Assembly: GCF_023746615.1 (NCBI RefSeq)
Contig: NZ_CP082276.1
Span: 806,001-870,000, forward strand
Direction of reading: 5' to 3'
Source of the DNA: Grimontia kaedaensis
GTDB taxonomy: Bacteria; Pseudomonadota; Gammaproteobacteria; Enterobacterales; Vibrionaceae
Length of the DNA stretch: 64,000 bases
In this document: in pieces, positions 43,273 through 51,454 of the stretch
Layout of the letters: each line of letters begins with the position of its first letter
How positions within the stretch are numbered: position 1 is the first letter of the stretch
The notes under the pieces: generated by a model
What the model saw: the letters and a program-made list of their open reading frames with translations, nothing else
Database searches by the model: none
What the model was told of the DNA's origin: nothing
Position numbers and translations under genes: made by a program

Positions 43273-43623
43273 TTAACGACGGAATTCGCGAGAAAGCGCG
43301 TTTTGGTCGATAAACTGCTTAATCTTTGGTAAAGGACCTTTCAGAAGTTGTCCACGAACCAGGATATACCAAAGCCCTGGTTGTTTGTCGTCAGACATAA
43401 TCTGAATACCTTTATAGATTTCAGAGGAAGGCCCCTGTGCCGTTCGAAAGGATTGACGCTCAAATTCCGCCGGCCGACGGAAAATACGGGTATCGCTCCA
43501 CCAATCAATACACTGCTTTACGCCCAGCATCGTGCCGGATACCGTTCTCCCTGCGACAATTGACGTATAAACATCGTCCTTACATTCAATAGTATGACCA
43601 CGATGAGAATATCGCTTTTTCAT
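43273..43623 (-). CDS. DUF3319-like protein
   Basis: This 116-residue soluble protein appears to consist of two related halves: KRYSHRGHTIECKDDVYTSI...KQCIDWW (~3-43) and EIYKGIQIMSDDKQPGLWYI...KQFIDQN (~68-108). I believe it is DUF3319, a short family known mostly from vibrios, without a known role. A 34-codon gene with the same N-terminus lies upstream on the same strand (43818-43922). Confidence 0.6.
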   Translation of the reverse strand: MKKRYSHRGHTIECKDDVYTSIVAGRTVSGTMLGVKQCIDWWSDTRIFRRPAEFERQSFRTAQGPSSEIYKGIQIMSDDKQPGLWYILVRGQLLKGPLPKIKQFIDQNALSREFRR

Positions 43624-43817
43624 TCGCTACCTGTTCTATGGATTGCTTACCCATTAACTTAACCGCCAAGTATCAGGCAGTTACAAGCAATTTGAGTATA
43701 GAGTTGTTATCGGGGCGATTTTAATGAAAAAGAAAGGATAATTCGACAATTAACGTGGCTTCTGCCCAACATTTATCTTTGTAAATACGATTCGATAAAC
43801 GTGGGGTAACAAGCGCA

Positions 43818-43922
43818 CTAAGATTTGGTAACTAGCTTTCCACCTAACCGTGCGCTGTATTCCTGTGTATTTTCATCAGCCGGTTCGATGTTATATCCAC
43901 GATGATATAAACGCTTTGTCAT
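43818..43922 (-). CDS. 34-residue DUF3319-like mini protein
   Basis: The short frame starts at ATG 43920-43922 with AGGAG seven bases upstream and ends at TAG (43818-43820). Its N-terminus MTKRLYHRGYNIEPADE parallels MKKRYSHRGHTIECKDD of the neighbouring DUF3319-like protein, and SARLGGKLVTKS parallels the following segment. It is either a genuine microprotein or a truncated paralogue; the intact ribosome site favours translation. Confidence 0.6.
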   Translation of the reverse strand: MTKRLYHRGYNIEPADENTQEYSARLGGKLVTKS

Positions 43923-44085
43923 CGACTCTCTCCTCTTGGAGAAAAATCCAGGCACTTGCTACCTTTTTGTAGACTGTAAAAGTTGGCGACATATGAATAA
44001 GTTATGTGATCAACGTTGGTTCCAACACTTCGGATTGGATGTGATAATAATGAGTAAAGCAATTTAGTTATAGTGCATTAAAGCA

Positions 44086-45048
44086 ATGAAAAAAATTGAA
44101 GCTATCACTGACCCAAACACTGTAAAACGAAGCATTACGCTGTTTAAACAAGGGAATGTATCACTTGAAGAATGGCATGCGCTCACCCAAGGCCTTTACA
44201 GCAAAAATTCCTTATTGAGTTTCCAAAATGATTGGCAGGTTTTCGTCGATTACTGTCGGGAAGTCAACGTTTCTCCCCTACCTGCAGCCGTGACAGCAGT
44301 TCGTCGATTTGTGGAAGCAAAAGCCACAATCCGGAAAGCCTCTAGTATTAAGCGCTATATCATCACTGTATCTATGATGCATCGAATACACAGCCAATCC
44401 GACCCTACCCGGCACAGAGAAGTTCGCTTTACGCTTAACAAGCTATATCAGGACAAAGCAGATGAAGCAGGTCAGGCCAATGCATTCCACTATCATCACC
44501 TTCAGTCACTTCACTCCAAACTCTGCACCAGTGACCGCTTGAAAGACATCAGAGATTTGTTGATCTGGACGCTCTGTTTCGAATGCATGCTAAAGCGAAG
44601 TGAGTTGGCAGCTATTCAATTTGAAGACCTAACCAAAATGGAAGATAGTTTCACGCTTCAAATTTCTGATAACGTCATGAAGCTTTCTTCGGAAGCCTCG
44701 GGTTTGATTGAACAATGGTTTGAAATGACAGCCATGTCGGAAGGCCCGTTGCTGCGTCGTATTAATAAACACCAGCAGCTTGGTGACGCACCAATGGATC
44801 ATTCTTCCATTTATCGCGTATTTCGCCGAGCTGCAGAGGAATTGGGCGTTCAGGGCACACTAACTTTCTCTGGCCAATCGCCACGTGTAGGTGCCAGTCA
44901 GGATTTGTCAGACTCTGGTTTGACAATAAAAGAAATTCAGCAACAAGGAAGATGGAAAAGCCCCGCTATGCCAGCACAGTATGTAGGAAATAAACAGGCA
45001 AGAGACGAGGCTATGGATAAGTTCAAACGTAAGCTGGATAAGGATTAG
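44086..45048 (+). CDS. Orphan tyrosine recombinase/integrase
   Basis: This 320-residue protein has an N-terminal SAM-like core-binding domain (~30-120) and a C-terminal catalytic domain. Catalytic Arg-I is in MLKRSELAAIQFED (~181-194). The box II motif reads SGQSPRVGASQDL, with Gln where the first His of HxxR normally is. GRWKSPAMPAQYVG supplies Trp and the nucleophile Tyr (~304). It is not next to a recognisable att duplication or other mobile genes. It could act on a remote element or be domesticated. Confidence 0.8.
   Translation: MKKIEAITDPNTVKRSITLFKQGNVSLEEWHALTQGLYSKNSLLSFQNDWQVFVDYCREVNVSPLPAAVTAVRRFVEAKATIRKASSIKRYIITVSMMHRIHSQSDPTRHREVRFTLNKLYQDKADEAGQANAFHYHHLQSLHSKLCTSDRLKDIRDLLIWTLCFECMLKRSELAAIQFEDLTKMEDSFTLQISDNVMKLSSEASGLIEQWFEMTAMSEGPLLRRINKHQQLGDAPMDHSSIYRVFRRAAEELGVQGTLTFSGQSPRVGASQDLSDSGLTIKEIQQQGRWKSPAMPAQYVGNKQARDEAMDKFKRKLDKD
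44403..44410 (-). promoter_or_regulatory. KOPS-like octamer pointing toward dif
   Basis: CCCTACCC on the plus strand is GGGTAGGG on the minus strand, so it points back toward dif, opposite to the four left-side sites. Confidence 0.5.
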
Positions 45049-45060
45049 GAGCCGATGGCT

Positions 45061-46062
45061 CTAACCGACTTTAACGCCTGAGCGAATACAGCTAGCCAAA
45101 TACTCAGAGAAAGTATGACCATTGTGCTCGACGAGTTTTGGGAACATTGAAATCGGCGTCATACCAGGGAAGGTATTGATTTCGTTCAACAGGACTTCAC
45201 CTTCGGGGGTTAGGAAGAAGTCGATACGGGACAAGTCTTTCAGTTTCAAGTGAACAAATGCCTTCTCTGCATACTCTCGCATTTTTTCTACCTGCTCTTC
45301 CGTCAGACTCTTTGGCTCCACTGTCGTCTGACTGTGGCTTCCTTCACTGTATTTCTCTTCGTAGGTGTAGAAGGTGTCTTCTGGGCAAGCAATCTCACCA
45401 GGGCGCGTCACAATGACTTGGCCATCATAATGATAAGCGGCAATTTCCAATTCGCGTGGACGAACGGCTTTCTCAACCAACACTTGATTAGAGTAGCCAA
45501 ACGCACCTTCAACCGATTCGCGAACGGCTTTTTTGTCTGTCACTTTGTAGCAACCAACGGAAGAACCCTGACACGCTGCTTTAACGAAAATTGCGCCCCA
45601 GCGGTCAAAAGCATCTTCCGCTTTTTTAATACTGTCTTCGTTGTTGTCAGTCAGAAAAACATAAGGGGTGTTTGGAATGCCAATGGCATCAAACCAGAGC
45701 TTTGAAGTGATTTTGTTGAAGCAAACATTGCTGGCAGAAGAATCACACCCCATGTAAGGAACACCAGCTAACTCAAACAGAGATTGGATGTCGCCGGTTT
45801 CGCCTGGAAATCCGTGAATACATGGTACGGCAAAATCGATGTCGATAACTTCATCACCTACCTTAAGCGTCTTATCCAGATTCAGGCGACAATCTTGTCC
45901 GTTGCTGTCTTTCCAGCCATCATTTTTAGTGATTTCAACACGAACAACTGAAACGGTTGGCAGTTTCTTTAATTCAGATTCCAGATAATTTGCTGACACC
46001 ATCGATACTTCATGTTCAGCGCTACCGCCACCACACAGCAACAATACTTGAGTTGGGTTCAT
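45061..46062 (-). CDS. ddl: D-alanine--D-alanine ligase
   Basis: This 333-residue ATP-grasp ligase makes the D-Ala-D-Ala dipeptide for peptidoglycan. N-terminal LLLCGGGSAEHEVSMVSA (~6-23), PCIHGFPGETGDIQSLFELA (~79-98), the ATP-grasp FVKAACQGSSVGCYKV (~158-173) and the C-terminal LLNEINTFPGMTPISMFPKL are all family hallmarks. ATG at 46060-46062 is six bases after AGGA; an ATG two codons earlier abuts it. It stands alone rather than in the mur cluster, so is probably a second, dispersed ligase. Confidence 0.92.
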   Translation of the reverse strand: MNPTQVLLLCGGGSAEHEVSMVSANYLESELKKLPTVSVVRVEITKNDGWKDSNGQDCRLNLDKTLKVGDEVIDIDFAVPCIHGFPGETGDIQSLFELAGVPYMGCDSSASNVCFNKITSKLWFDAIGIPNTPYVFLTDNNEDSIKKAEDAFDRWGAIFVKAACQGSSVGCYKVTDKKAVRESVEGAFGYSNQVLVEKAVRPRELEIAAYHYDGQVIVTRPGEIACPEDTFYTYEEKYSEGSHSQTTVEPKSLTEEQVEKMREYAEKAFVHLKLKDLSRIDFFLTPEGEVLLNEINTFPGMTPISMFPKLVEHNGHTFSEYLASCIRSGVKVG

Positions 46063-46133
46063 GACCATTCCTACTTCGCCCCGATAAATCGCTCAGGGAT
46101 AACAAAATCTAATCGCACAATCCGTGAGGCACC

Positions 46134-46187
46134 TACTATACCCAAACGACCTGAAGATGCTCGCATTCAGGTCGTTTGGGTATAGTA
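46134..46187. repeat. 22-bp perfect inverted repeat with 10-nt loop
   Basis: Arms 46134-46155 and 46166-46187 are perfectly complementary (outer TACTATACCC, inner GACCTGAA), loop GATGCTCGCA. No T tract follows. Its size and TATACCC ends resemble dispersed intergenic hairpin repeats seen in vibrio genomes. A single related arm is at 17097-17120. Confidence 0.8.
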
Positions 46188-46312
46188 AACAAACACATTG
46201 GCGCTTTCACTTAATCAAACGCAAATAACTGGCAAATTTTGCGTGATCGCGCAAAAACCCGTCATTGCTTGATTCATAAGCCACCACTTACCCCGTGCGT
46301 AAAACTACAAGC

Positions 46313-46341
46313 AAGAAAAAAGAGAGCCTGAGCTCTCTTTT
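46313..46341 (-). terminator. Terminator of the SPOR lipoprotein gene
   Basis: The stem AGAGAGC/GCTCTCT with loop CTGA is followed on the minus strand by a T tract (46316-46320). Confidence 0.8.
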
Positions 46342-46358
46342 CAAATTGATTTATCAGT

Positions 46359-46910
46359 TTAGTTCAAGCGTTTAACTTCTGGTGTCGCAGACGACTTAAT
46401 GGAAGCAAATGAGCGGATAAACGGACCGTATTGTTTAATGTCATTGGGTAATGCTTTGAGCGCTTTTTGCGCTTCAGCTTTGGATTTGAACTCACCGTAG
46501 AGCAAGGTGTACCAAGGCAGACCATCGACCATCTTCTTATTTGACCAAACTGGCTTATCAGACGGCAGTCTGTTGATGTACTCGCTGAAGCCCTTATTGT
46601 GGCTCAGTGCGATAACCTGAATGGTATAAGTTGACGATGAAGTCGCAGACGGCTTCTTGGCTGGCTTGGGTACCGGCTTCGGTTTCTTCTGCGCAGTCAT
46701 AACTGGTTTAGGCGCTGGCGCTTTTGGTTTTTCTGCCGAAACAGGCTTGGGCATCGGCTTTGTCATCTCTGGTTTTGAAGCAGGAGCCATATTTTCAGTC
46801 ACTGGCATCACTTCTTCTTCAGAAGATTGGGTCAGAATTTGAGTAGTGCTGGTACCCCCGGCACAACCGGCAAGCGCAAGAGTAAAAGCGATCGAAAGGA
46901 TTTTCTTCAT
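46359..46910 (-). CDS. SPOR-domain lipoprotein
   Basis: This 183-residue protein has the lipobox LALAGC with Cys at ~15. A Pro/Lys-rich linker (~40-95) follows, then a C-terminal SPOR domain at ~98-170 (YTIQVIALSHNKGFSEYINR, then WYTLLYGEFKSKAEAQKAL) that binds denuded peptidoglycan at septa. ATG at 46908-46910 begins the signal peptide; the longer frame to 47012 has no support. Likely a cell-division or envelope accessory protein. Confidence 0.85.
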   Translation of the reverse strand: MKKILSIAFTLALAGCAGGTSTTQILTQSSEEEVMPVTENMAPASKPEMTKPMPKPVSAEKPKAPAPKPVMTAQKKPKPVPKPAKKPSATSSSTYTIQVIALSHNKGFSEYINRLPSDKPVWSNKKMVDGLPWYTLLYGEFKSKAEAQKALKALPNDIKQYGPFIRSFASIKSSATPEVKRLN

Positions 46911-47140
46911 GAATATTCTACTTTTAGGAGCCACTGCCCTTATTCTGTACCCACCCCGCCATTCATTCAACTTAAACCAAGCCCACTCTGATAAGTATCT
47001 GCCACATGTCACACATCATTTCGCGGTTTCTAGCTATCTGACGGTGCTTTTAGCTACGGATCACAGCCACGCTAACCGATTGAAACATCGTGCAGTGAAA
47101 AACAGTAAACTGTATAAGGGTTACCAAGTCGGAGAGCGAA

Positions 47141-49822
47141 ATGACCAGCCTGGATACGCTGTTTAAACCAAAATCAATTGCCGTTATCGGTGCTTCTGAC
47201 ACAAAAGGACGCGCAGGTAACGTAATTATTCGCAACTTACAATCAGGCGGCTTCCAAGGTCCCATCATGCCTGTCACTCCCAAATACCAGGCTGTTGCCG
47301 GGATCCTCGCTTATCCGACTATTGAGGCTTTGCCTCTCATTCCTGATCTCGCGATTCTCTGCACACAAGCCTCACGCAATAGCGAACTGATTCGTCAATT
47401 GGGCGAAAAAGGTGTGAAGGTCGCGATTATACTGGCGGCTGGCATGAAGAAAACCAAAGCCGAAGATGGTCGCAGTGAATTTGAAGTGATGAGAGACATT
47501 GCCTCACAGTACGCGATGCGGGTGATTGGTCCGAACAGTCTCGGATTGATCTTGCCTTGGTTGAATCTGAATGCCTCTTTCTCTCCCATTCCGGCAAATC
47601 GCGGGAACATTGCTTTCGTTTCTCAGTCCGCTGCGGTGTGCACCACTATTCTTGATTGGGCACGTAACCGCCGAATCGGGTTTTCCACATTTATCTCTCT
47701 GGGCGAAGCCAGCGATATCGATTTCCCTGAGCTGCTGGACTACTTGAGCCGCGAGAGTAAAACAGATGCCATTCTACTTTATATCGACAATATTCAGGAT
47801 GCCCGCGCATTTATTTCCGCTGCCAGAGCGGCATCCCGTAACCGTCGCGTTCTGGTTCTGAAAAGCGGACGTACACCCGAAGGCGCTTCTATCCTTCCTC
47901 ATCTGCAGGAAAATGACATTGGATTAGACGGCGCTTATGACGCAGCCATTCGACGCTCAGGTATGTTGCGGGTGCGTACAACACACGAGCTATTTGCGGC
48001 AGTAGAAACACTTTCTCACTCCGTTCCTCTGCGTGGTGAACGACTCGCGATAATTTCCAACGGCGGCGGCCCTGCGGTCATGGCAGTCGATACCTTGTTG
48101 GAAATGGGCGGTAAACTGGCCGTACTCAGCGAAGAAACCAAAGCGAAGCTTGATGCCATTCTCCCTGCCAGTTGGTCGCAATCAAATCCTGTCGATATCG
48201 TGGGTGATGCAGATACTGAGCGCTATAAGAAGGTGACAGAAATTCTACTTGAGAGTGACGAAGCCGATGCACTGCTAATCCTGCACTCTCCTTCTGTGAC
48301 TGCACCTGGCTTAAAAACAGCAAAAGCGCTGGCGGATATGCTGAAAAACTCACAACGAGCCAAACGCTTTAATATTCTGACCAATTGGCAAGGTGAAAGT
48401 GATGATGCCACCGTCGCACGACTCGCTTTCGCTCATGCCGGCTTTCCTGCCTATCGAACGCCGGAAAGTGCTGTCACCGCCTTTATGCACTTGGTTGAGT
48501 ATCGGAGAAACAAGAAACAACTGATGGAAACGCCGACTTCTATCGGTCAAATTGATTACGATGTGGAAGGCGGTAAAGCCCTAATCCAACAGGCTTTGGA
48601 AGAGAACCTACGCACGCTGACCACCCATGAGGCGCGTCCATTTCTTTCAAAATATGGCATCAATGTGATGGCAACATGGTTAGCGTCTGATGCCTCTGAA
48701 GCCGCCCAGATTACCGAGCAGGTCGGCTACCCCGTTGCTGTTAAACTCCGCTCTCCAGACATCGCTCACAAATCTGACGTTAACGGCGTGATGCTGGATT
48801 TAAACAACGCCACCGAAGTAGCAAATGCAGCGCAACTGATGTTGAACCGTGTCAGCATGACCTACCCGACAGCCCGTATCGAAGGTCTACAAATTCAAAG
48901 CATGGCAAACCGCGCAGGGTCACAGGAACTTCGTGTTTGTGTGCGCCACGATCCTGTGTTTGGCCCTGTGATTTTGTTGGGAGAAGGCGGTTCAGAATGG
49001 GATGTAAACCGTGATGCGGCCGTTGCGATTCCGCCGCTCAACATGGCACTTGCACGCTACTTGGTGATTGGTGCGATCAAAAGTGGAAAGCTCCGCCAAC
49101 GCGGCCATCCCTACAATTTCGATGTAAACGCGCTGTGCCATTTCTTAGTGACACTGTCACAGATTTTAATTGATTTTCCTGAAATCACTGAGCTGGACAT
49201 CCATCCTTTGCTGGTAACTGGCGACAGCTTCACGGTGCTGGATGCATCTATTCAGCTCAGACCGTTTGAAGGTGATGCTAATACCCGCTTGGCGATTCGT
49301 CCTTATCCCAAAGAGATGGAGGAACGCGCTGAATTGAAAGATGGTAGAGCTATTTTACTGCGCCCAATCCTTCCAGAAGACGAGCCTAACCATAAGTCCT
49401 TTATCGAACATGTATCGGTAGAAGATCTCTATAAACGCTTCTTCTCGGATGTAGGTGAGTTAAATCATGAAGCGTTGGCAAACCTAACCCAGATTGATTA
49501 CGACCGCGAGATGGCTTTTGTGGCCGTTCATCGATTGGACGAAGGTTCTGATGAAATACTCGGCGTGGTGCGTGCCCTGGCCAACCCAAAACACACTGAT
49601 GCCGAGTTTGCGGTTTTAGTTCGTTCGGATCTTAAAGGCATGGGACTTGGCAGAATTCTAATGGAGAAAATCATCAGCTATGGTCGAGTAAGTGGCCTTC
49701 AGCGCTTTAATGGCATGACCATGCCTTCAAACTCAGGGATGATTGCTCTGGCGCAAAAAGTCGGGTTCACTATCGATGTTCAACTACAGGACGGCATCGT
49801 TGAAATGGACATGACGCTCTAA
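47141..49822 (+). CDS. PatZ/YfiQ-type protein lysine acetyltransferase
   Basis: This 893-residue protein comprises an N-terminal NDP-forming acyl-CoA synthetase-like part (CoA-binding fold from IAVIGASDTKGRAGNVIIRN, ~12-31), an ATP-grasp part (~480-700, AVKLRSPDIAHKSDVNGVML) and a C-terminal GNAT domain (~720-885, VLVRSDLKGMGLGRILMEKI). This is the layout of Pat/YfiQ, which acetylates proteins such as acetyl-CoA synthetase. GGAGAG precedes the ATG. Monocistronic, with its own terminator. A matS site lies at 49148. Confidence 0.9.
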   Translation: MTSLDTLFKPKSIAVIGASDTKGRAGNVIIRNLQSGGFQGPIMPVTPKYQAVAGILAYPTIEALPLIPDLAILCTQASRNSELIRQLGEKGVKVAIILAAGMKKTKAEDGRSEFEVMRDIASQYAMRVIGPNSLGLILPWLNLNASFSPIPANRGNIAFVSQSAAVCTTILDWARNRRIGFSTFISLGEASDIDFPELLDYLSRESKTDAILLYIDNIQDARAFISAARAASRNRRVLVLKSGRTPEGASILPHLQENDIGLDGAYDAAIRRSGMLRVRTTHELFAAVETLSHSVPLRGERLAIISNGGGPAVMAVDTLLEMGGKLAVLSEETKAKLDAILPASWSQSNPVDIVGDADTERYKKVTEILLESDEADALLILHSPSVTAPGLKTAKALADMLKNSQRAKRFNILTNWQGESDDATVARLAFAHAGFPAYRTPESAVTAFMHLVEYRRNKKQLMETPTSIGQIDYDVEGGKALIQQALEENLRTLTTHEARPFLSKYGINVMATWLASDASEAAQITEQVGYPVAVKLRSPDIAHKSDVNGVMLDLNNATEVANAAQLMLNRVSMTYPTARIEGLQIQSMANRAGSQELRVCVRHDPVFGPVILLGEGGSEWDVNRDAAVAIPPLNMALARYLVIGAIKSGKLRQRGHPYNFDVNALCHFLVTLSQILIDFPEITELDIHPLLVTGDSFTVLDASIQLRPFEGDANTRLAIRPYPKEMEERAELKDGRAILLRPILPEDEPNHKSFIEHVSVEDLYKRFFSDVGELNHEALANLTQIDYDREMAFVAVHRLDEGSDEILGVVRALANPKHTDAEFAVLVRSDLKGMGLGRILMEKIISYGRVSGLQRFNGMTMPSNSGMIALAQKVGFTIDVQLQDGIVEMDMTL
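49148..49160. promoter_or_regulatory. matS site 6 (MatP binding)
   Basis: GTGACACTGTCAC is a perfect match to GTGACRNYGTCAC, inside the pat-like gene, on the other side of dif from sites 1-5. Confidence 0.75.
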
Positions 49823-49850
49823 CCTTAAGCGCACTAGTTAAATGCTGTCA

Positions 49851-49876
49851 AAAAAGCCGCTCGATGCGGCTTTTTG
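49851..49876. terminator. Bidirectional terminator between pat-like and Dabb genes
   Basis: The stem AAAAAGCCGC/GCGGCTTTTT has a 5-nt loop, with A and T tracts on both sides. Confidence 0.9.
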
Positions 49877-49896
49877 CTGTTCAATGCCCATCCGAA

Positions 49897-50202
49897 TCAA
49901 GCAGAAGGTAAGGTGTAATCCACCACAATAATGTCTTCAATATGCGGTACGAACACCTCCTTCAATGCCTCATGCTCTGGGTGAAATAAATAGCTCTGGC
50001 GTCCCTCTTCATTAGCAAAGGTCATAAAGACAATATGAGTGTAGCCTTGGTTTTTACCTTCCGGGCTGTCATTCTCGCCCCACTCAACAGAAACAACCCC
50101 TTCGACACGATCAGTCATCGACATAAACTCTTCGCGAATTTCTTCAAAATCCGCGTCATTTGACGTCGGTTTGAATTTTACCAGCAGTACGTGTCTGATC
50201 AT
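49897..50202 (-). CDS. Dabb (stress-responsive A/B barrel) family protein
   Basis: This 101-residue ferredoxin-like dimeric barrel has MIRHVLLVKFKPTSN at the start and YTHIVFMTFANEEGRQSYLF at ~54-73, followed by HPEHEAL, the standard Dabb pattern. Function in bacteria is not defined. Convergent with the pat-like gene. Confidence 0.85.
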   Translation of the reverse strand: MIRHVLLVKFKPTSNDADFEEIREEFMSMTDRVEGVVSVEWGENDSPEGKNQGYTHIVFMTFANEEGRQSYLFHPEHEALKEVFVPHIEDIIVVDYTLPSA

Positions 50203-50267
50203 TGCTTGCTCCGTGCAGTGCTTAAAGTAAAGATAAAATGATCCGCCATATTACCGGACCAATGTCT

Positions 50268-51173
50268 TTATCCTACTTTCTCTTCGGGAATCGGCTGAAT
50301 CACTTTTAGTAATCGTGGAATTTCACGAATCATCCAGCTTTTCGCATTCCCCATACGATTGCGTTTCCACGCCATCACCCAATAAAGTTTGTAAGCCTCA
50401 CTACCCTCAATGATTTTTAAGCGACCGTCTTCGATATCTTTGCTCACCCACCAATCCGGCATGGTTCCGATACCATAGCCATCAAGAATTGCATGGTATT
50501 TTTCTGTCATGGAGGAAACGGTCAAGCGGGGTTGTTCATCAAGGATGTTGAAGGTATATGTCTTCGCATTCCGCGCTGAGTCCGCCACAGAAATACTTCG
50601 GTATAAACGACGTACATCAGCATCATAAGGATTAGAGTGACGATGGATAGGGTGGTTTGCGGCTGCAACCCAGTAGCCATCAGAAAAGCCAATTTCCTGC
50701 ATTTTAATTCCTGGAGGCGCTGCAGGTGGCTTGGGACTAATTAAGATATCTGTGCGATCTTCTTCAAGTGATTCCCAAGCACCGGCCAAGATCTCCTCTT
50801 GAAGACGAACACGTGTGCTGGCTTCTCTCCCCAGCTTATCCACCAGCGGAAAAAAATGGCGAGCAGTTAACAGCCCATCAAAGGCGATGGTAATGTCTAA
50901 CTCCCAACCGTGGGCCAGCGATTTGGCATCTGCCACCAGTTCGTCTGCGGCATTCATCAGAACACGTCCTCTTTCCAGAAGCAGCTTTCCAGCGTCCGTA
51001 AAGATAGCCTTATGGCCTGAGCGATCAAAAATCACCAGGTCTAAATCCTGCTCAAGTTTTTGAACTTGATAGCTTAACGATGAAGGGGCTCGATTTAAAG
51101 AGTCTGCCGCCGCGGCAAAGCTTCCTTTACGGTCAATGGCATCCAGTACCTGAAGAGCTTCGAAAGATAGCAT
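50268..51173 (-). CDS. LysR-family transcriptional regulator
   Basis: This 301-residue protein has an HTH at ~3-60 (GSFAAAADSLNRAPSSLSYQ, ~17-36) and an effector domain at ~92-295. The upstream Dabb gene is on the same strand only 65 bp downstream, so the two may be cotranscribed. Target is unknown. Confidence 0.9.
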   Translation of the reverse strand: MLSFEALQVLDAIDRKGSFAAAADSLNRAPSSLSYQVQKLEQDLDLVIFDRSGHKAIFTDAGKLLLERGRVLMNAADELVADAKSLAHGWELDITIAFDGLLTARHFFPLVDKLGREASTRVRLQEEILAGAWESLEEDRTDILISPKPPAAPPGIKMQEIGFSDGYWVAAANHPIHRHSNPYDADVRRLYRSISVADSARNAKTYTFNILDEQPRLTVSSMTEKYHAILDGYGIGTMPDWWVSKDIEDGRLKIIEGSEAYKLYWVMAWKRNRMGNAKSWMIREIPRLLKVIQPIPEEKVG

Positions 51174-51454
51174 GGGTTTTCTCGTTCCTTATTTTTGTTC
51201 CAAAGCCATTTTTGATGTTGTTTGGGTTTGGGTAAGTATATGACCCGATTAGAGACGTTTTATATTCGTTTCGGGATGCACCAAAAAATATGACTATTAC
51301 AAATGTGTCACAATCAGCTGATAGAAAACAGAAAAAACTGTTAGATCAATAAAACCGTGATTTACACACCTCGCCACACCTAAAACGCTTATGGCTAGAA
51401 CAAAAATTTAACCACTAAGGGTCAACAGACCCTAGGCTTAAGAGAGAGGTGATT

